Below, in pieces: positions 9,309 through 17,133 of a DNA stretch of 64,000 nt. Position 1 is the stretch's first letter. Every line of letters starts with the position of its first letter. The notes beneath the pieces are model-generated. The model saw nothing but the letters and a program-made list of their open reading frames with translations. It made no database searches and had not been told where the DNA came from. Position numbers and translations under genes: made by a program. This stretch comes from Alteromonadaceae bacterium (GTDB taxonomy: Bacteria; Pseudomonadota; Gammaproteobacteria; Enterobacterales; Alteromonadaceae). Where the stretch lies: the NCBI GenBank assembly GCA_014872785.1, contig WKFJ01000037.1, positions 29,214-93,213 on the forward strand, written 5' to 3'.

Positions 9309-9416
9309 GGTCAGCTCGTTAACCAGTCTATACAGAAAGTAACCATTTAAATAATCTGTGTATATTGTATGCAATATACTTTTATGTAAGGATTATGCCG
9401 CCTTTACGAGCTGACC
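9309..9416. repeat. 11-bp perfect inverted repeat flanking an operator
   Basis: GGTCAGCTCGT at 9309-9319 is the exact reverse complement of ACGAGCTGACC at 9406-9416. The pair encloses the GntR-type palindrome at 9360-9379 and ends just before the ribosome site of the M24 peptidase. It could form a long-looped mRNA stem or hold two half-sites. Confidence 0.6.
9360..9379. promoter_or_regulatory. GntR-type operator before the M24 peptidase
   Basis: GTATATTG-TATG-CAATATAC, with perfect 8-bp arms, 56 bp before the TTG start. It matches 18 of 20 positions of the palindrome at 29291-29310 in the hydroxyproline cluster and shares the TTGTATRCA core with the one before the GntR gene. I infer it binds that regulator. 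Confidence 0.65.
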
Positions 9417-9435
9417 AATAAGTGGAGAATAACTT

Positions 9436-10581
9436 TTGTACCCAGTTAAGCCTGCCAAGATAAACCAACAAGAATTTTCAGACAGAGTCGCTTTATTGCA
9501 AGCATCGATGCGCAGCGTCGAGGTAGATGCGGTGCTGCTGGTTGCAGGTAGCAATATGCGTTATTTAACCGGGTTTAACTGGCAATTAACCGAGCGACTT
9601 GTGGGTGCTTTGATCACTCAGTCAGACACCATCTATATTTGCCCAAAGTTTGAAGAATCAGCAATGCGCGCAGCGGTAAGAGTCGAGCATGAATTCGCGT
9701 TTTGGCAAGAGCACGAATCACCGACCGATTTAGTGGCTAACTTATTAAAAGCTAAAAATCTAACATCTCTTGCCATTGATGCTAACTCGCCTTTCTGGCT
9801 TTTTGAGCGCCTTCAAAAGAGTTGTCACGACATAGCGATTACATCTGCTACTGGGCTAGTTGGCGATTTACGCGCGTGTAAATCGGAGAATGAGTTAGCG
9901 CTTATTCGCCATGCGATGCAGCTTACATTGAAAGCACATCAACAGGCATTTGAGTTCATTCGCCCTGGTATGCGCACCAGTGAAATTAGTAAATTCATTG
10001 ATGAAACCCATCGTAAATTAGGGGCGGATAATGGTAGTTACTTTTGTGCCGTACAATTTAATGAAGGAACGTCGCATCCGCATGGAGTACCTGGCGATCC
10101 GCAACTTACAGACAATTCTCTCATTCTCATCGATACGGGGTGTCAGGTAGATGGTTACCACTCAGATATAACGCGCACTTACTGTATAGGCAAGGTACCA
10201 CAGAAAATTCACGATATTTGGCACATTGAAAAGGAAGCTCAGCAAGCGGCGTTTGATGCTGCTAAACCAGGCGTACCTTGTGAGAACGTTGACTACGCCG
10301 CTAGGCAGGTTCTGCACAAGCATGGGTTGAGTGCCGACTATGAGCTACCTGGGCTACCGCACCGCACAGGGCATGGTTTGGGTTTAGAAATTCACGAAGC
10401 GCCTTATTTAGTGCGCGGTGACAAAACTCCACTTGCAAAAGGCATGTGTTTTTCAAATGAACCCATGATTGTCGTGCCAAATCAATTTGGCGTGCGCTTG
10501 GAAGACCATTTTTACATGGATGACGATGCTGCACAGTGGTTTACGCAACCTCAGCACTCAATTGAACGGCCCTTCGGCTAA
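9436..10581 (+). CDS. M24-family aminopeptidase/prolidase-like (Xaa-Pro peptidase)
   Basis: A 381-residue cytosolic metallopeptidase with a creatinase N-terminal domain (about 15-145) and a pita-bread catalytic domain. All five metal ligands of family M24 are visible: Asp in LIDTGCQ, Asp in YHSDITRTY, His in GLGLEIHEAPY, Glu in FSNEPMIV and Glu in VRLEDHFYM. Members cleave the bond before proline or hydroxyproline. Translation probably starts at TTG 9436, with GGAG eight bases before it. The promoter region carries a GntR-type palindrome almost identical to that of the hydroxyproline cluster about 20 kb away, suggesting joint induction for use of collagen-like peptides. Exact specificity (dipeptidase or aminopeptidase) is not settled. 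Confidence 0.88.
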   Translation: MYPVKPAKINQQEFSDRVALLQASMRSVEVDAVLLVAGSNMRYLTGFNWQLTERLVGALITQSDTIYICPKFEESAMRAAVRVEHEFAFWQEHESPTDLVANLLKAKNLTSLAIDANSPFWLFERLQKSCHDIAITSATGLVGDLRACKSENELALIRHAMQLTLKAHQQAFEFIRPGMRTSEISKFIDETHRKLGADNGSYFCAVQFNEGTSHPHGVPGDPQLTDNSLILIDTGCQVDGYHSDITRTYCIGKVPQKIHDIWHIEKEAQQAAFDAAKPGVPCENVDYAARQVLHKHGLSADYELPGLPHRTGHGLGLEIHEAPYLVRGDKTPLAKGMCFSNEPMIVVPNQFGVRLEDHFYMDDDAAQWFTQPQHSIERPFG

Positions 10582-10692
10582 CGCACTTTGACAAAAAAGA
10601 ACCTACATTTCTGCTAATCATTCTTCTTCATGGAGAGTTAATATTCAATCTGTTAGAGTTTGTTTAGATTAATTTTTATCGGATAAACTCTA

Positions 10693-11091
10693 ATGTATAT
10701 AACTAGGTTAATTGGCCTTGTAACCCTAATAATGAGTAGCTCTGTATTTGCAGACGAACCTCTCACCTTCGATCGTGCACTACCGCGAGGCGTAGATTTT
10801 GCATTTCCCAATGATAAGAACCAACAACCTAATGTCAGTGACTTTGAAATGCTCCACTTTGCTCCTTTGAGTTCAGAGTCGGGAGAACGTTGGGCGGTTG
10901 TTACTCTTACAAACACTGCAAGTGGTCGCAGAATATTGGACAAAAAAGACTTGATAGCCCTATTGGCCGACGGACGTCGTATTTACCCTGAACAGCTAAG
11001 TCAGTCGTTCAAACCAGGTGAGACCCTTTCACTATCCATTAAATTTGGTCAGAGTGACTTTCCTATTGTCGCAGTTTTCTCGCAAAATTAA
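10693..11091 (+). CDS. hypothetical small secreted protein
   Basis: A 132-residue protein with a signal peptide (residues 1-20, ending SVFA before DEPLTF) and a mature part rich in beta-strand patterns (ERWAVVTLTNTASGRRILDKKDLIALLADGRRIYPE). The WAVVTLTNTA and LADGRRIYP stretches resemble small beta-sandwich domains in which a tail refers to a property of the residue being replaced, but I do not recognise a named family. It is not closely linked to its neighbours. Confidence 0.6.
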   Translation: MYITRLIGLVTLIMSSSVFADEPLTFDRALPRGVDFAFPNDKNQQPNVSDFEMLHFAPLSSESGERWAVVTLTNTASGRRILDKKDLIALLADGRRIYPEQLSQSFKPGETLSLSIKFGQSDFPIVAVFSQN

Positions 11092-11211
11092 GCTCTAGGA
11101 TAGCGTATTATTGCCTCTTAAGCGGAGGTCTGACTAAAGTTTAGTATTGACTAAGATGAAAAGAGACTAAAATTAAATGGTAGTTTTAGGTCTCTTGTTT
11201 AGATGCGAACG

Positions 11212-12458
11212 ATGTATTCATTTCCTTTACGAGCTTTTTTCGCTTTTTGAGTACTTTGTTCAGTTTGCGCAGGACAAGCCTATGCTAGCGCAAACAATAG
11301 TAGCGAACTGAAGGAGCAGTTGAGCCGAGCCTATGCGTTAATTAACGTTAAACCTATGCAAACAATTGAGATTCTGGAGGAGTTGAGAACGCAGATCGAA
11401 ACGTCAGATGGGCCGACTAAAGTGCGAGCCTACACCATGGGCATTTGGGCGGCGCAGTACATTAGCTCCATTTCACACGTCCAACGTTATCGCAATTTAT
11501 TGGTGGCCATGGCCAATTCAGAGGCTTTCTCAGAAAATAAAGCCGCTATTTTATCTGCTCTGGTGGCTCAATATTGGCGTACTCAACAGTACAATTTAGC
11601 CAAGCAATTTGGGATATGTGCCCTAAAAAATGCCGATAGCGAAGCGCGCGTAGTCTCTATCGGTATTACTATGAGTATCGCATTGCATCGGCACTTGCTA
11701 CACAATTTTGGCGCATGGGTGAGTACACAATGGCCAAGCAATTTGCCTTTTGCAGCTTATATCATACCGACAAAAAAACGCATTACGCATCACTTGCAAA
11801 TACTTTAGGTATGGCACTACACCGTGAGGAAAAACTGGAACTCGCACAAGCGGTATTTGACCTTGCAATGCTTTTCGATCAACGTCATAACCTAACGAGA
11901 TATAAGGCCGGTATCCACAATAATTCCGGTGTACTTGCGCTGGAGATGGCGGACTACGCCCGCGCAAGAAAACACTTTGAGCAAGCGCTCGATATCAGGC
12001 ACAAAGATTCACACCTACCTGGGCAAGTTACCGCAGGCACAAACTTACTGTTATCCCTGTTTTTGCAAAAAGAATGGGAGACCTTTGAAAGGTTGGTGGA
12101 CAGGGTCGGTCGTTTGCATGCAAGGCATGGCAGTGATTTACTGCGTCGTTATTACGATTGGCTGCATCGAGCGTATGCTCTTAGAGAACAATCTTCATTG
12201 TCACAAGAGCAGCAGGCTGATTTGGAGTATCTATACACGTCGATAGATGATCATTTTATTCAAGTATTTTTGGCGCAGGCTGCAACCAACATGCATTGGA
12301 GTATGCCTACACCTATCCCCGAAACGCCAAAACCCGGTGCCACTATTGATATCAGACCTTATTTCTCCTTCTGTGATTGGGAGCAATTGGCGAAGGTAAA
12401 AAACTCAGATATCGTGACTCTACTTGAACAAAAGCAACATTCATTGTCTAAACCTTAA
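11212..12458 (+). pseudogene. TPR-repeat protein, broken by an in-frame stop and a frameshift
   Basis: ATG 11212 opens a signal peptide (MYSFPLRAFFAF) that hits TGA at 11248-11250 and then continues in the same frame as VLCSVCAGQAYA, a good cleavage site, followed by helical TPR-like sequence to about 11690. There the frame changes by one: sequence homologous to an earlier repeat (QYWRTQQYNLAKQF against QFWRMGEYTMAKQF) continues in the next frame to the stop at 12458, with canonical TPR patterns (YARARKHFEQALDIR). The two intact pieces could be expressed alone (11320-11808 and 11715-12458), but together they read as one exported TPR protein with two lesions. The gene precedes a sigma-factor operon, so it might once have been functionally linked. 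Confidence 0.65.
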
Positions 12459-12660
12459 CCATTGAAGCCAGTTATTGTTGGTAAAGCACTAACATTTCAT
12501 TCTTTTGTATATACACCTCATTTTTATCTCCGTTTATTTGCAGTTGTAGCCATATTTGAGTCTTATTGTTCTCTTATAACAGCATAAAATTTTAAAAAAC
12601 CGCGAACCAGATTCCTTACTCATTCGTCTTTACACCAAATGTTTCAGCGGGAGGATAAAA

Positions 12661-12738
12661 ATGGCGAAACTCATAGAAATTATAGAGTTCATACTTCGGT
12701 TTATTGGGGACATTTTGCGGATTATCCTTACGGTATGA
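12661..12738 (+). CDS. 25-residue amphipathic leader peptide overlapping the sigma-factor start
   Basis: ATG 12661 is preceded by a strong ribosome site, GGGAGGA at 12649-12655. It opens 25 codons starting MAKLIEIIEFILRFIG and ending RIILTV, then TGA 12736-12738. The TGA overlaps the ATG of the ECF sigma factor as ATGA. The peptide has acidic and basic residues on one face and Ile/Leu/Phe on the other, like a membrane-active helix. The sigma gene has no good ribosome site of its own, so its translation is probably coupled to this peptide. No homologue is known to me. The evidence is the ribosome site, overlap and helix pattern; there is no evidence of expression. Confidence 0.55.
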   Translation: MAKLIEIIEFILRFIGDILRIILTV

Positions 12739-13259
12739 CTGAAGCAGAATTAGAAATCCTAGTGTTGGCGGTAAAGTCGGGTAACTCCGAGGCTTTCACC
12801 GTGTTGTACCGACATTATCAACTACCCATGCGCAAGTATGCTGTTGCGCGCGTCAATGACCCAATGGTGGCAGATGACTTGGTACAAAACGTGTGGCTAA
12901 AAATTTCCAAAAGAGTAATGACATTGAATGATGTTTCACTGTTTCGAAGTTGGTTATATAAAGCCCTACGTTGGGAAATTATTGATTGGGCAAAGCAATC
13001 CAGAAAGGAAATTGTTACTAACGAGTTTGTTGAACAAAGCTGCGAAGACATGGTGCCGAAGACCACCTCTTATGTATTGCCTGCACTAAAGAAGTTAGAC
13101 GATAACGAACGCGATACGGCTGAGTCGTTTTACTTGAACGACTTAAGCGTGGGAGAGATTAGTTTGATTGTTGGGGTTCCCGTGGGAACGGTAAAGTCCA
13201 GACTGCATCGTGCGCGTGAACAACTCAAACGACACATAGATAACTCATATGAGGAGTAA
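12735..13259 (+). CDS. ECF-type RNA polymerase sigma factor
   Basis: A 174-residue sigma-70 family protein of the extracytoplasmic function group. Region 2 (SEAFTVLYRHYQLPMRKYAVAR through DDLVQNVWLKI) and region 4 (SVGEISLIVGVPVGTVKSRLHRAREQLKRHI, a helix-turn-helix) are both clear. I set the start at 12735 because it overlaps the leader-peptide stop and gives the normal length; a longer reading from ATG 12639 has no ribosome site and a meaningless N-terminus. The downstream gene, a small membrane protein, starts 4 bases after the stop and probably serves as its anti-sigma or partner. The inducing signal is unknown. Confidence 0.9.
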   Translation: MTEAELEILVLAVKSGNSEAFTVLYRHYQLPMRKYAVARVNDPMVADDLVQNVWLKISKRVMTLNDVSLFRSWLYKALRWEIIDWAKQSRKEIVTNEFVEQSCEDMVPKTTSYVLPALKKLDDNERDTAESFYLNDLSVGEISLIVGVPVGTVKSRLHRAREQLKRHIDNSYEE

Positions 13260-13263
13260 CGAG

Positions 13264-13626
13264 ATGAACAACGATATTGATGCAAAAATTAAACATGATT
13301 TACAAGCGCAGTCCAAAGAACTCGATGCCCTAATGGGAGATGGCTTGATGGACTACATGAAAATTGGATTTGCGAGTCAATTCTCTTGGTTAATGAAAGT
13401 TGGTTACGCATTGGCAATTATTCTGTCAGTGCTGATGTTTTACTGTGGCTACCAATTCCTAACAGTCGCGCCTGAGAACCAATTGTTTTGGGGAATTTGG
13501 TTGATTATTAGTTTCAATGCGCAGGTCGCAACTAAGCTTTGGATATTCATGCATACCAATAGGAATATGCTTTCCAGAGAGCTACGCGTGATGGAGTTGC
13601 GATTAGCAAAACAGGGCATTCGCTAG
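13264..13626 (+). CDS. small membrane protein, DUF6768-like, partner of the ECF sigma factor
   Basis: A 120-residue protein: a charged helical N-terminus, two membrane helices (about 45-65 and 74-95) and a C-terminal helix NRNMLSRELRVMELRLAKQ. The TM-KLWIFMHTNRN-RELRVMELRLA ending is what I associate with DUF6768 proteins, which are commonly encoded after ECF sigma factors. GAGGAG at 13251-13256, inside the end of the sigma gene, serves the ATG at 13264. A role as membrane anchor or anti-sigma factor is inferred from position only; there is no zinc-type anti-sigma motif. Confidence 0.75.
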   Translation: MNNDIDAKIKHDLQAQSKELDALMGDGLMDYMKIGFASQFSWLMKVGYALAIILSVLMFYCGYQFLTVAPENQLFWGIWLIISFNAQVATKLWIFMHTNRNMLSRELRVMELRLAKQGIR

Positions 13627-13688
13627 CGCGATAATTTGAGTTAAATCTATACTGCAATGATGACATCATCTAAAAGGTTGTAAACTCG

Positions 13689-14387
13689 ATGAATCTTGAA
13701 CAAGTGATAGCGCTGCTAGAACAACACCAAAACCCGCGCGGCATTGAGCATTGGCAAAAGATGAACAATACCGGTGGGCTTTCAAGTTATGGCATTGGTT
13801 TAACTCAACAACGGAAGCTGGCTAAACAGGTGGGTAAAAATCGCGAACTAGCGGCGCAACTCTGGCAGCAGCCTAATTATGATGCCAAAGTACTCGGGTT
13901 GTTAATTGACAACCCAAAACAAATAACCATCGAGCAAGCTGAACAGCAGGTCGAACAGTTGGCCGGTGGGATGTTGTGCCATGTATTCTCTTCGTGTGAC
14001 GCGACTTTGGCAAAATCACCTATTGCGTTTCAAGTTGCCGAAAACTGGCTATCGAGTGAAGATCCAATTCGTCGTAGATGTGCTTACGGTTTGGTGTACG
14101 AGCTATCGAAGAAAAAGTCCAAGTTTTATGATGATAGCTTTTTTATGTCTGTCATTAATCTCATCGATTCGACCTTTGTTAATCAGTCAAGGCCGGTCTT
14201 GTTGGCGATGGGTGGAGCTTTGTTAGGAATTGGAAAACGCAGTGCAGAATTAAACATCGCATCTGTGGCATTAGCGAAAAAGATAGGCTCCATCGATTTT
14301 AATGAAGATGGCCAGACATGTGACCCCTTCGATGTATTAAAGCATCTTACCAACGACCGCCTTAAAGAGAAGCTCGGTATTAGCTAG
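13689..14387 (+). CDS. AlkD-family DNA alkylation repair protein
   Basis: A 232-residue all-helical HEAT-like protein of the AlkC/AlkD DNA glycosylase superfamily, which removes alkylated bases such as 3-methyladenine and 7-methylguanine. Visible features are the N-terminal helix with LSSYGIGLTQQRKLAKQVG, repeated amphipathic helices (LAAQLWQQPNYDAKVLGLLIDNPKQ) and DPIRRRCAYGLVYELSKKK. Length is typical. Its stop overlaps that of the convergent GGDEF gene by 8 bases. It probably has its own promoter in the 60 bases before it. Confidence 0.85.
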   Translation: MNLEQVIALLEQHQNPRGIEHWQKMNNTGGLSSYGIGLTQQRKLAKQVGKNRELAAQLWQQPNYDAKVLGLLIDNPKQITIEQAEQQVEQLAGGMLCHVFSSCDATLAKSPIAFQVAENWLSSEDPIRRRCAYGLVYELSKKKSKFYDDSFFMSVINLIDSTFVNQSRPVLLAMGGALLGIGKRSAELNIASVALAKKIGSIDFNEDGQTCDPFDVLKHLTNDRLKEKLGIS

Positions 14388-15690
14388 CGATGACTTGGTT
14401 ACGTCCGGTTCGTTTGGCTTTGTATAGGTTCATATCTGCAGTTTTTAGCATTTGATCCAGGCCTTCGTTTAAGCCAGTCACAGCGCCAACACTCACTGTG
14501 ATACGAATATCATCGCCAGACCATGGAATTATCATGTCATGCACTGCCTGTCGGAAATCTTCAAGCAGTTTCACGCCGGCATCTGAACCGCCGCTTTTTA
14601 TTACTGCCGCAAATTCTTCACCACCGATTCGCGCAATTAAATGGCTGCCTAACTTTTCATTTAACAAAGAGGAGAAACGAATAAGTACTTCGTCACCTGC
14701 ATCGTGGCCATAGGTATCGTTTATCTTTTTGAAAAAGTCCACGTCAAACATCGCAACGGTGTACTTGTTCTCGGTGAGATAGGCCTCGCTAAACATCTTA
14801 AAGCCATCCGCGAAGAAGTAGCGGCGATTGTACAGTTTTGTAAGCGTATCTTTATTGGCTAGCTCATTAATAAAATCTAAGTGCTCCAATGAATCAATAT
14901 TCATGTTGATTCGAGAGAACAGCTCTTCAAAAGAGTAGGGCTTGGCTAAAAAGTCGTTGGCCCCACTTTTAATAAACATTGAACCCAAATCTGCTTGATT
15001 AGATGAGGAAAGGCCAATAATCGCCAGCTGGTCTTTTCTAAGCAGCTCACGAGCCTTAACAGTAAACTCAAAGCCGTCCATTTGCGGCATTTCATAATCG
15101 GTTAGAACGAGTCTTATATCTTGATTTTGTTCGAGTATCTGTAGTGCATCGGCACCATTTTCAGCGGTAAACACCTGAAAGTTCAGTAGCACCATTTTAT
15201 CCTTTAAAATGGCTAAAGCTGACTTGGAGTCGTCGGCGATTAGTACCTTGATAAACTGATTCTTATAAATACGACCAACCAGATTAACAATGTAATTATG
15301 AGAATTGACCGCGTCCTTGAGGACATAATCGACAAGCAATTGTTTGTTGAGACTTTCACGTGTTTTCGGGCCGAAGGCTCCCGTTAGAGCGATGGATTTG
15401 ACCTCGGCTTTGTCCATCAAATCCAAAATTTGGCCGTCGGGTGCATCGGGAAGGTTGAGGTCACAAATGGCGAGTAGATACTCTCTGCGATGCTTTTTCA
15501 GAAGCTCTTTGGCATCGGCAAGAGTACTTGCAATATGCACGTCGACATTCCACTCCTTTACGATTTTTTCCTTGAGTACGACCGCAGAGCTTTCCTGATC
15601 TTCGACGATCAGAATAGGATTCACCATTTTAGGTAAATTATTCGCTGAATTATCCTTATCTCTTTGTTTATCTCTCGTTTGCCAATTCAT
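14380..15690 (-). CDS. response regulator with two REC domains and a GGDEF domain (diguanylate cyclase)
   Basis: A 436-residue cytosolic signalling protein. REC1 (about 25-130) has phospho-Asp77 in AICDLNLPDAP; REC2 (about 148-265) has Asp198 in VLTDYEMPQMDG; the GGDEF domain (about 285-436) has an intact GGEEF at 356-360 and the substrate pocket FDVDFFKKINDTYGHDAGD. It should make cyclic di-GMP when phosphorylated. No RxxD inhibitory site is visible five residues before GGEEF (GSHLI), so product inhibition is probably absent. It lies 124 bases downstream of another response regulator on the same strand. A start at 15627 (MVNPILIVEDQ) is equally possible. Confidence 0.9.
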   Translation of the reverse strand: MNWQTRDKQRDKDNSANNLPKMVNPILIVEDQESSAVVLKEKIVKEWNVDVHIASTLADAKELLKKHRREYLLAICDLNLPDAPDGQILDLMDKAEVKSIALTGAFGPKTRESLNKQLLVDYVLKDAVNSHNYIVNLVGRIYKNQFIKVLIADDSKSALAILKDKMVLLNFQVFTAENGADALQILEQNQDIRLVLTDYEMPQMDGFEFTVKARELLRKDQLAIIGLSSSNQADLGSMFIKSGANDFLAKPYSFEELFSRINMNIDSLEHLDFINELANKDTLTKLYNRRYFFADGFKMFSEAYLTENKYTVAMFDVDFFKKINDTYGHDAGDEVLIRFSSLLNEKLGSHLIARIGGEEFAAVIKSGGSDAGVKLLEDFRQAVHDMIIPWSGDDIRITVSVGAVTGLNEGLDQMLKTADMNLYKAKRTGRNQVIAS

Positions 15691-15814
15691 ACTTCGAAAA
15701 CCAATATTTGTGAGTGATAGTCCGTGTAATTCACTTGAACTTGGCGGTTATTGCCAATATTTACCTGTGGATGTGTGATACATCCACCGATCATAATTTA
15801 AGTCTAGTGCTGTT

Positions 15815-16954
15815 TTAAAATAAGAGATCATCGCAATCGTCAGATTTAATGTAAGTTTGTCGTTTTTTGTGGAACAACCATTTTAGCTCCTGCGGTGGCA
15901 CATGGATGCGTTTTAAAAGATTTCGTACTTCTTTAATACTGTCGTCGGCATCACCAAAAGCGGAAACTAAATCGTTGCCATAGGGCTCTAATATCTTGTC
16001 TAAGTCTTGCTCGTCTTGAATATCAAAATCAAAACGTGAAATCAGACCCGAATCAAACAGTTGCTCTTTCAAGTTCTTTGATTCAGTGGCCTGGTCTGAA
16101 AGGCGATTTTTTAGATCTCGATATTTAGTCTCTAAACTCAACACCTTTTCCAACATCGATGAATGAATCTCAAGCGTACGGATGCCGGTTTGCACTGCGC
16201 CCATAAAGTGCGCCAGAAAATCTAGACTATCTCCCGCGTCCTTAACCAGCAGTGAACAGTTCTCCCAATTGAGAATAACGCGGTTCTCACCGAACGAGTG
16301 AATACGCGCAAATGATGTACTTTCGTGCAGTATTTCTTCCTCGAGCTTCGTGTGAGAGCCATTGCTGGAAATCACCAGATCCTCATTTTTGAAATAAATA
16401 ACACCGCGTAGGTTGAGTTTGAATAAACAATTGAATAGCACAGTAGCCAATGTTTCGTAGTCAAAACAAAACTGGCACGCCTGTGAAAACTGAGACAAAA
16501 GGTGTAGTGCCGAAGTCTCTTTTTGCATATTTGCAAGTAACTGGTTACCCATCGCCAGTTCTTGTCGTATCGCAATGTGCTCTTGCTCTGATGACAACAT
16601 GCGTTTGATTTTTGCTCGCACCTCATCACTGGGACTGTTCTTATTGATAAAGTCGTTGCCGCCTAAATCGTATGCCTTTAAGCGACCGTGCAGTGAGTCC
16701 ATACTGGAATAAAAAACGATAGGCGTGGAAGCCGTGCGCTTGTTTGTGCGAATGGCTTTGCAAACTTCATAACCATCCATACCTGGCATCATGATGTCGA
16801 GAATAATGACATCCGGCGACATATGTTGAATCGTCTCTATTGCCTCAGATCCACCATTGGCCGTAGTAACCTGATACTCGTTGAAGATATCAGACAATAT
16901 CGACCGATATGTTTGGTCATCATCTACAACCAAAACCTGTTGTGTTGACATCAC
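15815..16954 (-). CDS. response regulator, REC domain plus sensor-like C-terminal region
   Basis: A 379-residue protein with an N-terminal REC domain (residues 5-120; phospho-Asp in DVIILDIMMPGMDGYEV). The remaining 250 residues contain no DNA-binding or enzymatic signature. A central part (about 145-255, with LLSQFSQACQFCFDYETLATVLFNCL and a LRGVIYFKNEDLVIS strand) has a GAF-like strand and helix pattern, followed by a coiled coil (ETKYRDLKNRLSDQATESKNLKEQL). It probably acts as an adaptor or input to the neighbouring diguanylate cyclase. I give no firm name beyond REC. Confidence 0.8.
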   Translation of the reverse strand: MMSTQQVLVVDDDQTYRSILSDIFNEYQVTTANGGSEAIETIQHMSPDVIILDIMMPGMDGYEVCKAIRTNKRTASTPIVFYSSMDSLHGRLKAYDLGGNDFINKNSPSDEVRAKIKRMLSSEQEHIAIRQELAMGNQLLANMQKETSALHLLSQFSQACQFCFDYETLATVLFNCLFKLNLRGVIYFKNEDLVISSNGSHTKLEEEILHESTSFARIHSFGENRVILNWENCSLLVKDAGDSLDFLAHFMGAVQTGIRTLEIHSSMLEKVLSLETKYRDLKNRLSDQATESKNLKEQLFDSGLISRFDFDIQDEQDLDKILEPYGNDLVSAFGDADDSIKEVRNLLKRIHVPPQELKWLFHKKRQTYIKSDDCDDLLF

Positions 16955-17133
16955 AGTCCCTTTGGGAATTTTGTTTAGCTTCTAAATACTCGCCCATAAA
17001 TTCCCTTTTTCATACTAAACCTTAGTCGTAGATAGGTAGGTAAATTGGTCATCTGCACTTACATTTAAATTTTCAACTAAGCGCTAAAATTGAATACAGT
17101 TAAATACAGCTTGAACACAATGAGGAGCGTTCA

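Noticed and set aside
11320..11808. First part of the TPR gene as a separate gene
   Set aside because: It starts at a poor TTG and ends in nonsense after the frameshift; reading as one broken gene is simpler.
12639..12734. N-terminal extension of the ECF sigma factor from ATG 12639
   Set aside because: It overlaps the leader peptide, has no ribosome site and does not match the family; ATG 12735 does.
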